From NCBI GenBank assembly GCA_024225635.1, contig JAAEMK010000029.1, positions 60,388 through 124,387 on the forward strand: a stretch of 64,000 nt of DNA. The letters run 5' to 3'. Positions 56,018 through 64,000 of the stretch are shown here, piece by piece. The DNA comes from Desulfobacteraceae bacterium (GTDB taxonomy: Bacteria; Desulfobacterota; Desulfobacteria; Desulfobacterales; Desulfobacteraceae). Each line of letters begins with the position of its first letter. The stretch's first letter is position 1. The translations under genes were made by a program, and so were the position numbers. The notes below the pieces were generated by a model. That model was given only the letters and a program-made list of their open reading frames with translations, did no database searches and had not been told where the DNA came from.

Positions 56018-56914
56018 ATGGCAACGTTAAAGGAAGTACAAATAAAGATAGGTAGTGTTAAAAAGACCAGGCAGATCACCTCTGCCATGAAAATGGTCGC
56101 TACTTCCCGTTTGCGTGGTTCCCAGGAAAAGATGGACAGGTTCAAACCGTATGCGTCCAAGTTTTCCGAAGTTCTGGGAAGTATAGCAGGTAAGGCCGGT
56201 GAGGAGGCAAGTCCCCTTCTTGTGGCCAAGGAAGAATCAAAAAAGGTCAACGTGATCCTCTGTACATCCGACAGGGGACTCTGCGGCGGTTTCAATGTCA
56301 ATCTCATTGAAAAAGCCGAAAAATTTATCGACGCGGAACTCCAGGACAAAGAGGTCTCTCTGACCTGCTTTGGGAAAAAAGGCCGTGACTGGGCCAAGAA
56401 GACTCCCATGGCAATCGAAGATGAGTACATCGGCGTTGTTGGAGGAAAATTCGATTTCAGCGTGGCATCCACTTCCGGACAGAAACTGATCAACGGGTTT
56501 CTCGAAGGGGATGTTGACGAGGTATATCTTATATATTCTGATTTTAAGAGTCTGGCCAGACAGGAGCCTGTTGTAAAGCAGCTTCTTCCCATCCCCTCGC
56601 TCGAGGCGATGGAGGAGCCAGGGGAAGCGGAAGCAAAAGATGACTCGGTATTCCTTGCCGAGCACATCTGCGAGCCTTCATCCGATGCGTTGCTCGGAGA
56701 GATGCTTCCCAGGAACATCTTTATTCAGATCTACGATGCTCTGCTTCAGACATCAACCAGTGAAAACGCCCAGCGAATGAAGGCCATGGAAAACGCAACC
56801 AAGGCGTGCAAGGACATGATCGATGAACTGCAGACCATCTACAACAAGACGCGTCAGGCAGGCATCACTTCAGATCTCATGGATATCGTTGGCGGTGCCG
56901 AGGCCCTGAACTGA
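56018..56914 (+). CDS. atpG: ATP synthase subunit gamma (F1)
   Basis: 298 residues, central rotor shaft. N-terminal helix with KIGSVKKTRQITSAMKMVATSRLR, SDRGLCGGFNVNL, and the C-terminal helix ENATKACKDMIDELQTIYNKTRQAGITSDLMDIVGGAEAL. The middle contains an acidic insert (AMEEPGEAEAKDDS). Confidence 0.96.
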   Translation: MATLKEVQIKIGSVKKTRQITSAMKMVATSRLRGSQEKMDRFKPYASKFSEVLGSIAGKAGEEASPLLVAKEESKKVNVILCTSDRGLCGGFNVNLIEKAEKFIDAELQDKEVSLTCFGKKGRDWAKKTPMAIEDEYIGVVGGKFDFSVASTSGQKLINGFLEGDVDEVYLIYSDFKSLARQEPVVKQLLPIPSLEAMEEPGEAEAKDDSVFLAEHICEPSSDALLGEMLPRNIFIQIYDALLQTSTSENAQRMKAMENATKACKDMIDELQTIYNKTRQAGITSDLMDIVGGAEALN

Positions 56915-56963
56915 TCGATCAGATTACTTAAGAGAATATAAAAAGATTTTACAGGAGGAATAA

Positions 56964-58382
<1,419 letters not shown>

Positions 58383-58397
58383 CCCAGGGGGTGTATG

Positions 58398-58805
58398 ATG
58401 GCTGAGAATATTTTTCTTGAAGTGGTCACCCCTGGAGCTTCCGTTATCAGCGAGGAAGCTGAAATTGTTATTGCTCCGGGTTCGGAGGGTGAGTTCGGTG
58501 TTCTGACCGGGCATACCACCTTTCTGACCTCCCTCAAGCTTGGCGCCCTTCGTTATAAGGATGCGTCAGGTAAAGAGAGGATGCTGTTCGTTAACGGCGG
58601 TTTTGCAGAGGTGCTGCCAAACAAGGTAACCGTTCTGGCTGAGTCTGCAGAGAGAAGATCTGATATCGATGCTGACCGGGCCAGGGCTGCCAGGGAAAGG
58701 GCTGAAAAACGCCTTGCCGCCAGCTCCGAAGATATCGATTTTGCCAGGGCCGATGCCGCTTTGAGAAGAGCGGTTCAGAGGCTTGCGGTGATCGAGACTC
58801 GATAG
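58398..58805 (+). CDS. atpC: ATP synthase subunit epsilon (F1)
   Basis: 135 residues. N-terminal beta sandwich (FLEVVTPGASVISEEAEIVIAPGSEGEFGVLTGHTTFLTSL) and a C-terminal helical pair that can inhibit ATP hydrolysis. The ATG at 58398 has better spacing to GGGGG than the ATG at 58395. Last gene of the operon; subunits a and c are absent. Confidence 0.95.
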   Translation: MAENIFLEVVTPGASVISEEAEIVIAPGSEGEFGVLTGHTTFLTSLKLGALRYKDASGKERMLFVNGGFAEVLPNKVTVLAESAERRSDIDADRARAARERAEKRLAASSEDIDFARADAALRRAVQRLAVIETR

Positions 58806-58859
58806 TCGGGCTGACGATGATCTGACAGCTGAAATCTGTTTGACAGGTTTTGAACGATC

Positions 58860-58893
58860 AAGGGGGTGCATTTTTCATATGCACCCCCTTTTG
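58860..58893 (+). terminator. terminator of the ATP synthase operon
   Basis: AAGGGGGTGCAT-TTTTCAT-ATGCACCCCCTT: a 12-bp perfect stem followed by TTTTG, about 55 bases after atpC. Confidence 0.85.
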
Positions 58894-58952
58894 ATTGTGA
58901 ATCCAGTTACCGGGCCTTGGGGTCTGTTTGTGTTATTTGACGGGGTGATTTA

Positions 58953-59705
58953 ATGGACAACTGCGATGAGATAGGTGTTGTTGTTCTGGCTGCCGGAAAG
59001 GGAACCAGGATGCAGTCTGACAAGGCAAAGGTGCTCCATTGTGTCCATGGGCGGAGCATGTTGTCCCATGTGCTCGATTGCGCGGTCAAGGTTTCTTGCG
59101 GCAACGTCGTTGTCGTGGTCGGGCACCAGGCGGAACGGGTTAAGGACGCGGTGAAGAATCAGTTTGATGTGGCCTTTGCACACCAAAAAGAACTTCTTGG
59201 AACCGGTGATGCCGTCAGGGCTGCGCTGCCCCATTTCGAAAGCCGGGTGAGACACGTGGTGGTGCTGTGCGGTGACACCCCCCTGGTGAAGGCGCGAACG
59301 GTAAAGGGGCTTGTGGAAGTGCACAGAAAATTTCAAAACAAGCTCACTGTTCTTGCAGTAGACCTTGACGAACCTACGGGGTATGGTAGAATGATGTTTG
59401 ATGACGATGAAAAACTCGTCTCCATCCGTGAAGAGGTCGATGCCTCTCCGGATGAAAAGAAAATCACCCTGGTCAATTCAGGCATCTATTGCGTTGAAAA
59501 GCAATTTTTAACCACTGCCCTCAACCGGCTCAAGCCTGACAACGCCCAGAGCGAGTATTATCTGACGGATGTTGTGGGTATTGCAACCTCCGGTGGTTAT
59601 CAAACCGGGTATGTCAGGGGGGAGAACGCATACGAGGTGTTGGGTGTCAACACTCCTGCGCAGTTGAAAACTGCAGAATCGTTGAGTAAGGGTGAAGATG
59701 TGTGA
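58953..59705 (+). CDS. GlmU-like nucleotidyltransferase, uridylyltransferase domain only
   Basis: 250 residues. Pyrophosphorylase motif VVVLAAGKGTRMQSDKAKVLHCVHGRSM, then HQKELLGTGDAVRAALP, VVVLCGDTPLV, and NSGIYCVEKQFL, all matching the N-terminal half of GlmU (UTP + GlcNAc-1-P to UDP-GlcNAc). The left-handed beta-helix acetyltransferase half (another 200 residues) is absent, and the gene ends cleanly at a stop. Confidence 0.82.
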   Translation: MDNCDEIGVVVLAAGKGTRMQSDKAKVLHCVHGRSMLSHVLDCAVKVSCGNVVVVVGHQAERVKDAVKNQFDVAFAHQKELLGTGDAVRAALPHFESRVRHVVVLCGDTPLVKARTVKGLVEVHRKFQNKLTVLAVDLDEPTGYGRMMFDDDEKLVSIREEVDASPDEKKITLVNSGIYCVEKQFLTTALNRLKPDNAQSEYYLTDVVGIATSGGYQTGYVRGENAYEVLGVNTPAQLKTAESLSKGEDV

Positions 59706-59767
59706 ATTGTCTTGACTTTGTGAAATGCTATGAATATAAATGAATTAAGGTTTGCGAGGTATGGAAA

Positions 59768-60010
59768 TTGGATAATGAGCTGTTAGATGACAAGTTTGAT
59801 GATATAGGCGAGAAAGTTGATTTCTTGATAGAGCTTTGCCAGACTCTGCAGATGGAAAACACAGAGCTGATAGCCAAAGCGGAACGTCTTGAATCTGAGC
59901 TCGAGAAAAAGAATGAAAATGAAGAGCGGCATACTGAACAACAGGCGGAAATAAGGTCTAAAATTGACGGGCTACTCTCAAAACTCAATAATTTTACAGA
60001 AACTCCGTAA
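59768..60010 (+). CDS. zapB: ZapB-like coiled-coil cell-division protein (TTG start)
   Basis: 80 residues, nearly all coiled coil (ENTELIAKAERLESELEKKNENEE). TTG at 59768 follows GAGGTATGGAAA. Lies directly before zapA, as in many genomes where a small coiled-coil precedes zapA. The zapB label rests on context and composition. Confidence 0.6.
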   Translation: MDNELLDDKFDDIGEKVDFLIELCQTLQMENTELIAKAERLESELEKKNENEERHTEQQAEIRSKIDGLLSKLNNFTETP

Positions 60011-60019
60011 GGAGATTGA

Positions 60020-60349
60020 GTGACAACAGAGGCGTTCTCTGATAAAGATAAACCATTGGATGAGATTGTTAAAATTGAACTTTTTGGTAAGGAGTTCCGG
60101 TTCAGGCCTGAAGGCGATGATCTGGATTCCGGAAAGGTGGCTGAGTATCTGAAGCACCATGTCAGTCTGGCCGAAAAGCAATTTCAATTCAAATCCTCGG
60201 ATGAAAACAAACTGGCAATACTTCTGCTTGCGGCCATGAATATGTCGAAGGACTTTCATGAATTGCAAACGGAGTATTCCAAACTTGAGGCTCACGTTTG
60301 TCAACGAATGGCATCCCTGAAGAAGAAGATAGACGAAGGGATCCGATGA
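60020..60349 (+). CDS. zapA: cell division protein ZapA
   Basis: 109 residues. VKIELFGKEFRFRPEGDD at the N-terminus and KLAILLLAAMNMSKDFHELQTEYSKLEAHV match ZapA, which crosslinks FtsZ filaments. It has a GTG start after AAGGAGATTGA. Followed by 6S RNA and rny. Confidence 0.88.
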   Translation: MTTEAFSDKDKPLDEIVKIELFGKEFRFRPEGDDLDSGKVAEYLKHHVSLAEKQFQFKSSDENKLAILLLAAMNMSKDFHELQTEYSKLEAHVCQRMASLKKKIDEGIR

Positions 60350-60371
60350 AACTGTCTGTTACAGGCTTTTA

Positions 60372-60562
60372 GGAGTACTACCCCTGCAGTGTTTGTGATT
60401 GTATGATGTCCTTTGTCCTAATGCTACAGAACAGGGTATCCACCCTGGCACCGGTGTGCAAGTTCCACTAGTATGGAAAAGCCTTAAGGTGTTATTGGAA
60501 ACCCGCTTTTTGAACCTTTGGTTCAAAGACTTAAGCAACACGGCATCATGTGGGGGTACCTA
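60372..60562 (+). ncRNA. ssrS: 6S RNA
   Basis: About 190 nt between zapA and rny. It contains conserved 6S segments: AAGCCTTAAGG, TTTGAACC-TTT-GGTTCAAA (an internal hairpin, as CCTTGAACCAAGGGTTCAAGG in E. coli), and a closing stem of GTACTACCCC near the 5' end with GGGGGTAC near the 3' end. 6S RNA binds the housekeeping RNA polymerase and is often found next to zapA. Ends are approximate. Confidence 0.8.
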
Positions 60563-60763
60563 AATAATAATCCTGCTTTTTAATGTCTTTCTATCCATTC
60601 TTTCCTTTCCAGCACTATATCTCGTAAAATAAAAATACGGTACCCATGGTTTTTTCCCGTTTTTGCCTCCTTCTTTATTATGGTGTGTAAAAAGGAGGGA
60701 GACTGCTATACAATACACAAACGCCAGATGGGTGACCGATACTAATATTTTAGGAGATTGTAA

Positions 60764-62326
60764 ATGGAATATATCATGGTTCTTACCTCGGCAGCGGGGC
60801 TTGTATCTGGGTTCGGCGTAGCATACTACCTGACTTTGAAGTCGGCCGAAAAAAAGGCGGCTGAAGCCTTCAAAGAGCAGGCCTTGATGATCGAGGATGC
60901 CGAGAGAAAAGCAAAGACCCTGCTTAAAGAGGCGAAGATTGAAGCCAAGAGCAGGCTCCTTGAGATGAAAAGCTCGTTCGATGCTGAAATCGGGGATGTC
61001 AGGGCCGAGCTGAAGCGGGAAGAAAAGCGGCTTTTGAACAGAAGCGAGACCATTGACAAGCGCCAGGAAAAATTTGAACGGCGTGAACTCGAGTTCCAGA
61101 GAAAGGAGAACGACCTCCACCAGCGGCGTGAGGAGCTTTCAAAAAAGGAGGCCAAATGTGCAACGCTTGTGGAAGAAACGACCCGGGAGCTTGAAAGGGT
61201 GGCAAGCCTCACCGCAGACCAGGCAAAAGAACTGTTGTTGAAAACAATGGAGAATGAGGCCAGGCACGAGGGGGCAAAGCTTGTGAAACGGATCATGAGC
61301 GAGGCCACGGAAAAGGCGGATAAAGAGGCAAAGAAGATTATTTCCACGGCAATCCAGCGCTATGCCGGTGATTTTGTTGCCGAGAGAACCGTCTCAGTTG
61401 TCCAGCTCCCCGGTGACGAGATGAAGGGACGGATCATCGGCCGGGAGGGCAGAAACATACGCGCCCTTGAAGCTGCCACCGGAATCGACCTGATCATCGA
61501 TGATACCCCCGAGGCCGTCATCCTCTCCGGCTTTAATCCGGTTCGGCGGGAAGTTGCCCGGATCGCCTTGACCCGCCTTATATCCGATGGCCGGATCCAC
61601 CCGGCACGGATCGAGGATGTCGTTACCCGGGTGACTGAAGAGGTGGATGTCACCATCAAGGAGGCCGGTGAGCAAGCAGCCTTTGATCTGGGTGTCCACG
61701 GCATTAATCCCGAGCTGATCAAGGTGCTGGGGCAGCTCAAGTTCAGGACCAGTTACGCCCAGAACGTTCTTCAGCATTCTGTGGAAGTTGCTTTCCTGGC
61801 CGGGGTTATGGCTGCCGAACTCGGTCTCAACGTCAAGCTGGCCAAGCGCATGGGGCTGCTCCATGATATCGGCAAGGCCGTTGACCACGAGGTTGACGGA
61901 CCCCACGCTTTAATCGGGTCCAAGCTTGCAAAGAAACACGGTGAGTCAGAGAACGTTGTTAATGCAATCGCCTCCCACCATGAAGACAGAATGCCCGAGA
62001 GCGTTTATGATTATCTTGTCCAGGCGGCGGACGCCCTGTCCGGTGCAAGGCCTGGTGCAAGAAAAGAAACCCTTGAAAATTATGTCAAGCGGCTTGAAGA
62101 GCTTGAGGCCGTGGCTAACTCCTTTGGCGGGGTTTCCAATACCTATGCCATCCAGGCAGGCCGGGAGATACGGGTCATTGCGGAGAGCGATAAGATCTCC
62201 GATGCCGATGCCGTTGTCCTGAGTCGTGACATTGCAGCGAAAATAGAGGAGACCCTTACTTTTCCCGGCCAGATCAAGGTTGTCGTGATCCGGGAGACGC
62301 GGTCTGTGGAGTATACAAATAAATAG
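60764..62326 (+). CDS. rny: ribonuclease Y
   Basis: 520 residues. N-terminal membrane helix ([23 protein letters not shown]), long coiled coil, KH domain ([38 protein letters not shown]) and HD domain ([24 protein letters not shown]; catalytic HD pair). Endoribonuclease that starts decay of mRNA. Ribosome binding site TAGGAGATTGTAA. Confidence 0.96.
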   Translation: MEYIMVLTSAAGLVSGFGVAYYLTLKSAEKKAAEAFKEQALMIEDAERKAKTLLKEAKIEAKSRLLEMKSSFDAEIGDVRAELKREEKRLLNRSETIDKRQEKFERRELEFQRKENDLHQRREELSKKEAKCATLVEETTRELERVASLTADQAKELLLKTMENEARHEGAKLVKRIMSEATEKADKEAKKIISTAIQRYAGDFVAERTVSVVQLPGDEMKGRIIGREGRNIRALEAATGIDLIIDDTPEAVILSGFNPVRREVARIALTRLISDGRIHPARIEDVVTRVTEEVDVTIKEAGEQAAFDLGVHGINPELIKVLGQLKFRTSYAQNVLQHSVEVAFLAGVMAAELGLNVKLAKRMGLLHDIGKAVDHEVDGPHALIGSKLAKKHGESENVVNAIASHHEDRMPESVYDYLVQAADALSGARPGARKETLENYVKRLEELEAVANSFGGVSNTYAIQAGREIRVIAESDKISDADAVVLSRDIAAKIEETLTFPGQIKVVVIRETRSVEYTNK

Positions 62327-62377
62327 GTGTGAGAGAAATTTTCACCATTTTAGAATAATAAGGATCAGGTAGGGAAA

Positions 62378-63661
62378 ATGAGTGTTCTCGAAATATTGAA
62401 TGAGCGTGGTTTTGTCGAGGCTGTTACCCATGAGGAAGAGCTGAAGGAGTACCTGGATAAACACAATGCCACCTGTTATATCGGATTTGACCCCACTGGG
62501 TCCAGTCTCCATGTCGGTCATCTTGTTACCATTATGGCCCTTGCCCATATGCAGCGAAACGGCCACAGGCCCATCGCCCTGGTGGGAGGGGGTACCGGAC
62601 TGATCGGAGACCCCAGCGGCAAGACCGAGATGCGCAAGGTTATTACCCATGAGCAGGTGGATGAGAACAAGCGGGGGATAAAAGCCCAGCTGTCAAGGTT
62701 TCTTGACTTCAATGACGATAAGGCCCTGCTTCTCGATAATGCCGACTGGCTCACCGGACTTGAGTATATTCCCTTTTTAAGGGATATTGGCCGTCATTTC
62801 AGCGTAAACAGGATGATCAAAGCTGAAAGCTACAAGATGCGCATCGACTCGGAAGAGGGACTGAGTTTCATCGAGTTCAATTACATGCTGCTCCAGGCCT
62901 ACGACTTCATGAAACTTGCCCAGACCCACGACTGTATGCTTCAGATGGGCGGCAGCGACCAGTGGGGAAACATCGTCGCCGGCATCGATCTTGTCAGGAG
63001 GACCCAGGGTAAGACCGCCTTTGGCATCACCTTTCCCCTGATTACAACCAGCAGCGGTATCAAGATGGGTAAAACCCACAAGGGCGCCGTATGGCTCGAT
63101 CCTGAACGAACGCCTCCCTACGACTACTACCAGTTCTGGATCAATACCGATGATGCCGATGTTGCAAAATTCATGGCTCTGTTTACATTTATGCCAATGG
63201 AGGAGATCAAAGAGGTCGAAGCCCTTGAGGGGGCCCGGATGAATGCTGCCAAGGCGATTCTTGCCTATGAAGCAACAACCATCGCCCATGGGGCTGAGGC
63301 TGCAAGAAAGGCGTTTGATGCGGCTGCATCTGTTTTTGGCGCTCCAAACATCCCTGAAGGCCTTTGTGCCTCAAGCAGCATACCAAGGGGGGGGAGTGCA
63401 AATGCTTCCGCCGACAGTGTACCCTCTTCAAGTGTTGATATGGAGCGGTTGAAGCAGGGGATCTCTGCCGTTGATCTTTTTGTGGAGACAGGCCTGTCAA
63501 AATCCAAGGGTGAGGCAAGGCGTCTTATTGGTCAGGGGGGCGGTTACCTGAACGGGGAGAGGATCGATAGTTTTGATCAGCCCATTTCCGATGGCGACTT
63601 CAAGGAGGGAGAGATCCTTCTGCGGGCCGGCAAAAAGCGGTATCACAAAATTATTGCATGA
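62378..63661 (+). CDS. tyrS: tyrosyl-tRNA synthetase, second copy
   Basis: 427 residues, the same architecture as the copy at 2117-3403: HVGH, YMLLQAYDF, QMGGSDQWGNIVAG, KMGKTHKGAVWLDP, and the S4-like end AGKKRYHK. Close in sequence over the catalytic region and less so in the segment around residues 310-350. Lies 51 bases after rny with no terminator or Tyr-rich leader, so it is likely expressed from the rny operon. Sits just before an rRNA operon. Confidence 0.95.
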   Translation: MSVLEILNERGFVEAVTHEEELKEYLDKHNATCYIGFDPTGSSLHVGHLVTIMALAHMQRNGHRPIALVGGGTGLIGDPSGKTEMRKVITHEQVDENKRGIKAQLSRFLDFNDDKALLLDNADWLTGLEYIPFLRDIGRHFSVNRMIKAESYKMRIDSEEGLSFIEFNYMLLQAYDFMKLAQTHDCMLQMGGSDQWGNIVAGIDLVRRTQGKTAFGITFPLITTSSGIKMGKTHKGAVWLDPERTPPYDYYQFWINTDDADVAKFMALFTFMPMEEIKEVEALEGARMNAAKAILAYEATTIAHGAEAARKAFDAAASVFGAPNIPEGLCASSSIPRGGSANASADSVPSSSVDMERLKQGISAVDLFVETGLSKSKGEARRLIGQGGGYLNGERIDSFDQPISDGDFKEGEILLRAGKKRYHKIIA

Positions 63662-63676
63662 TTTGCAAGAAAGTAG

Positions 63677-63705
63677 TTGACAGGCGGGGGCTGTTTTTAT
63701 ATAAA
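63677..63705 (+). promoter_or_regulatory. upstream rRNA operon promoter (P1)
   Basis: TTGACA, exactly 17 bases, TATAAA. The region also forms GGGGGCTGTTT-TTATAT-AAACAGTCCCC, so it may double as the tyrS terminator. Confidence 0.75.
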
Positions 63706-63782
63706 CAGTCCCCGTTGCAGGAACAAACGTGACTGCATCACTCTTTGATTCGACTCAAGATTGACCGGGTTGAAAAAAAGAG

Positions 63783-63811
63783 TTGACAAGGCCGGAACGA
63801 GGTAGTATAAA
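63783..63811 (+). promoter_or_regulatory. downstream rRNA operon promoter (P2)
   Basis: TTGACA (63783-63788), 17 bases, TATAAA (63806-63811). Same spacing and hexamers as P1, 106 bases further on. Confidence 0.8.
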
Positions 63812-63860
63812 GATCTGGTTTTGTCAATCACTCAAGTCGAGTGATTGTCTCAAAAGAAAT

Positions 63861-63873
63861 TGATCTTTGAAAA
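63861..63873 (+). promoter_or_regulatory. boxA-like antitermination site of the rRNA leader
   Basis: TGATCTTTGAAAA resembles boxA (TGCTCTTTAACAA) and lies between P2 and the 16S gene, as in rRNA leaders that bind NusB/S10. Confidence 0.65.
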
Positions 63874-63947
63874 CTGGTTAGTGACACATAAAGATGAAGC
63901 GTGTCTTTTGGGTGCTTTTGAAAGCACGTAAAAGATATTCAAAGAAT

Positions 63948-64000
63948 TTAACTGGAGAGTTTGATTCTGGCTCAGAATGAACGCTGGCGGCGTGCTTAAC
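63948..64000 (+). rRNA. rrs: 16S ribosomal RNA, first ~50 bases (cut by window edge)
   Basis: AGAGTTTGATTCTGGCTCAG is the universal 5' sequence of 16S rRNA, followed by AATGAACGCTGGCGGCGTGC. The exact 5' end is about 63948-63950. The rest lies outside the window. Confidence 0.97.

Overview
The window reads as a chromosomal segment of a Gram-negative, probably anaerobic Desulfobacterota (deltaproteobacterial, sulfate-reducer-like) bacterium. This is inferred from gene content and from the start of a 16S rRNA gene at the right edge; no database was searched. Pointers are a giant DUF3683/FAD/Fe-S oxidoreductase next to serA-serC, an Mrp-type antiporter operon, an F-type ATPase operon with both b' and b subunits but no a or c, and the order zapB-zapA-6S RNA-rny-tyrS-rrn. 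Coding density is high and GC is moderate to high, with a lower-GC patch at about 12.8-16.6 kb.

Region by region. 0-2 kb: the tail of an acyltransferase-3 membrane protein and a short-chain dehydrogenase. 2-12.8 kb (minus strand): tyrS with an unusual leader, rsmE, a 1200-residue FAD/Fe-S dehydrogenase, serA, serC and prfC. The tyrS leader encodes a 30-residue peptide with six Tyr codons within seven, followed by mutually exclusive antiterminator and terminator hairpins. That is a textbook layout for ribosome-mediated attenuation, here on a tyrosyl-tRNA synthetase gene. 12.8-16.4 kb: a lower-GC two-gene module of a KGGVGRT ATPase with a second P-loop domain and a small HEPN-like protein, a candidate conflict or defence system. 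16.6-22.7 kb: an HD-GYP response regulator, an EamA transporter, EttA and a Ski2-like helicase whose C-terminus is a hexanucleotide microsatellite. 23-29 kb: SstT, then a signalling operon of a periplasmic binding protein, a hybrid kinase and a sigma-54 activator. 29-34 kb: two small Arg-rich proteins of one type, a DEAD-box helicase with a terminator hairpin just upstream, and a U32 protein.

34-42 kb is an Mrp-type cation/proton antiporter operon (E, F, G, DUF4040, B, C and three D/A-like subunits, plus tiny membrane proteins). It is followed by a lone cyclic-nucleotide-binding domain protein, tRNA-Pro(GGG), and an NhaD antiporter carrying an inserted PAS domain. 45-52.6 kb holds cell-wall genes: an LD-carboxypeptidase, a beta-lactamase-fold hydrolase, mreBCD, mrdA and rodA. 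52.8-58.8 kb is the ATP synthase operon. The right end holds a GlmU-like uridylyltransferase domain, zapB, zapA, 6S RNA, rny, a second tyrS, and the promoters, boxA and first bases of an rRNA operon.

Two families of short palindromic REP-like repeats punctuate the gaps. One has the core GGGGACAGATTT/AAATCTGTCCCC and the other GGGGTCAGGCTTAG/CTAAGCCTGACCCC. No transposase gene was seen in the window.
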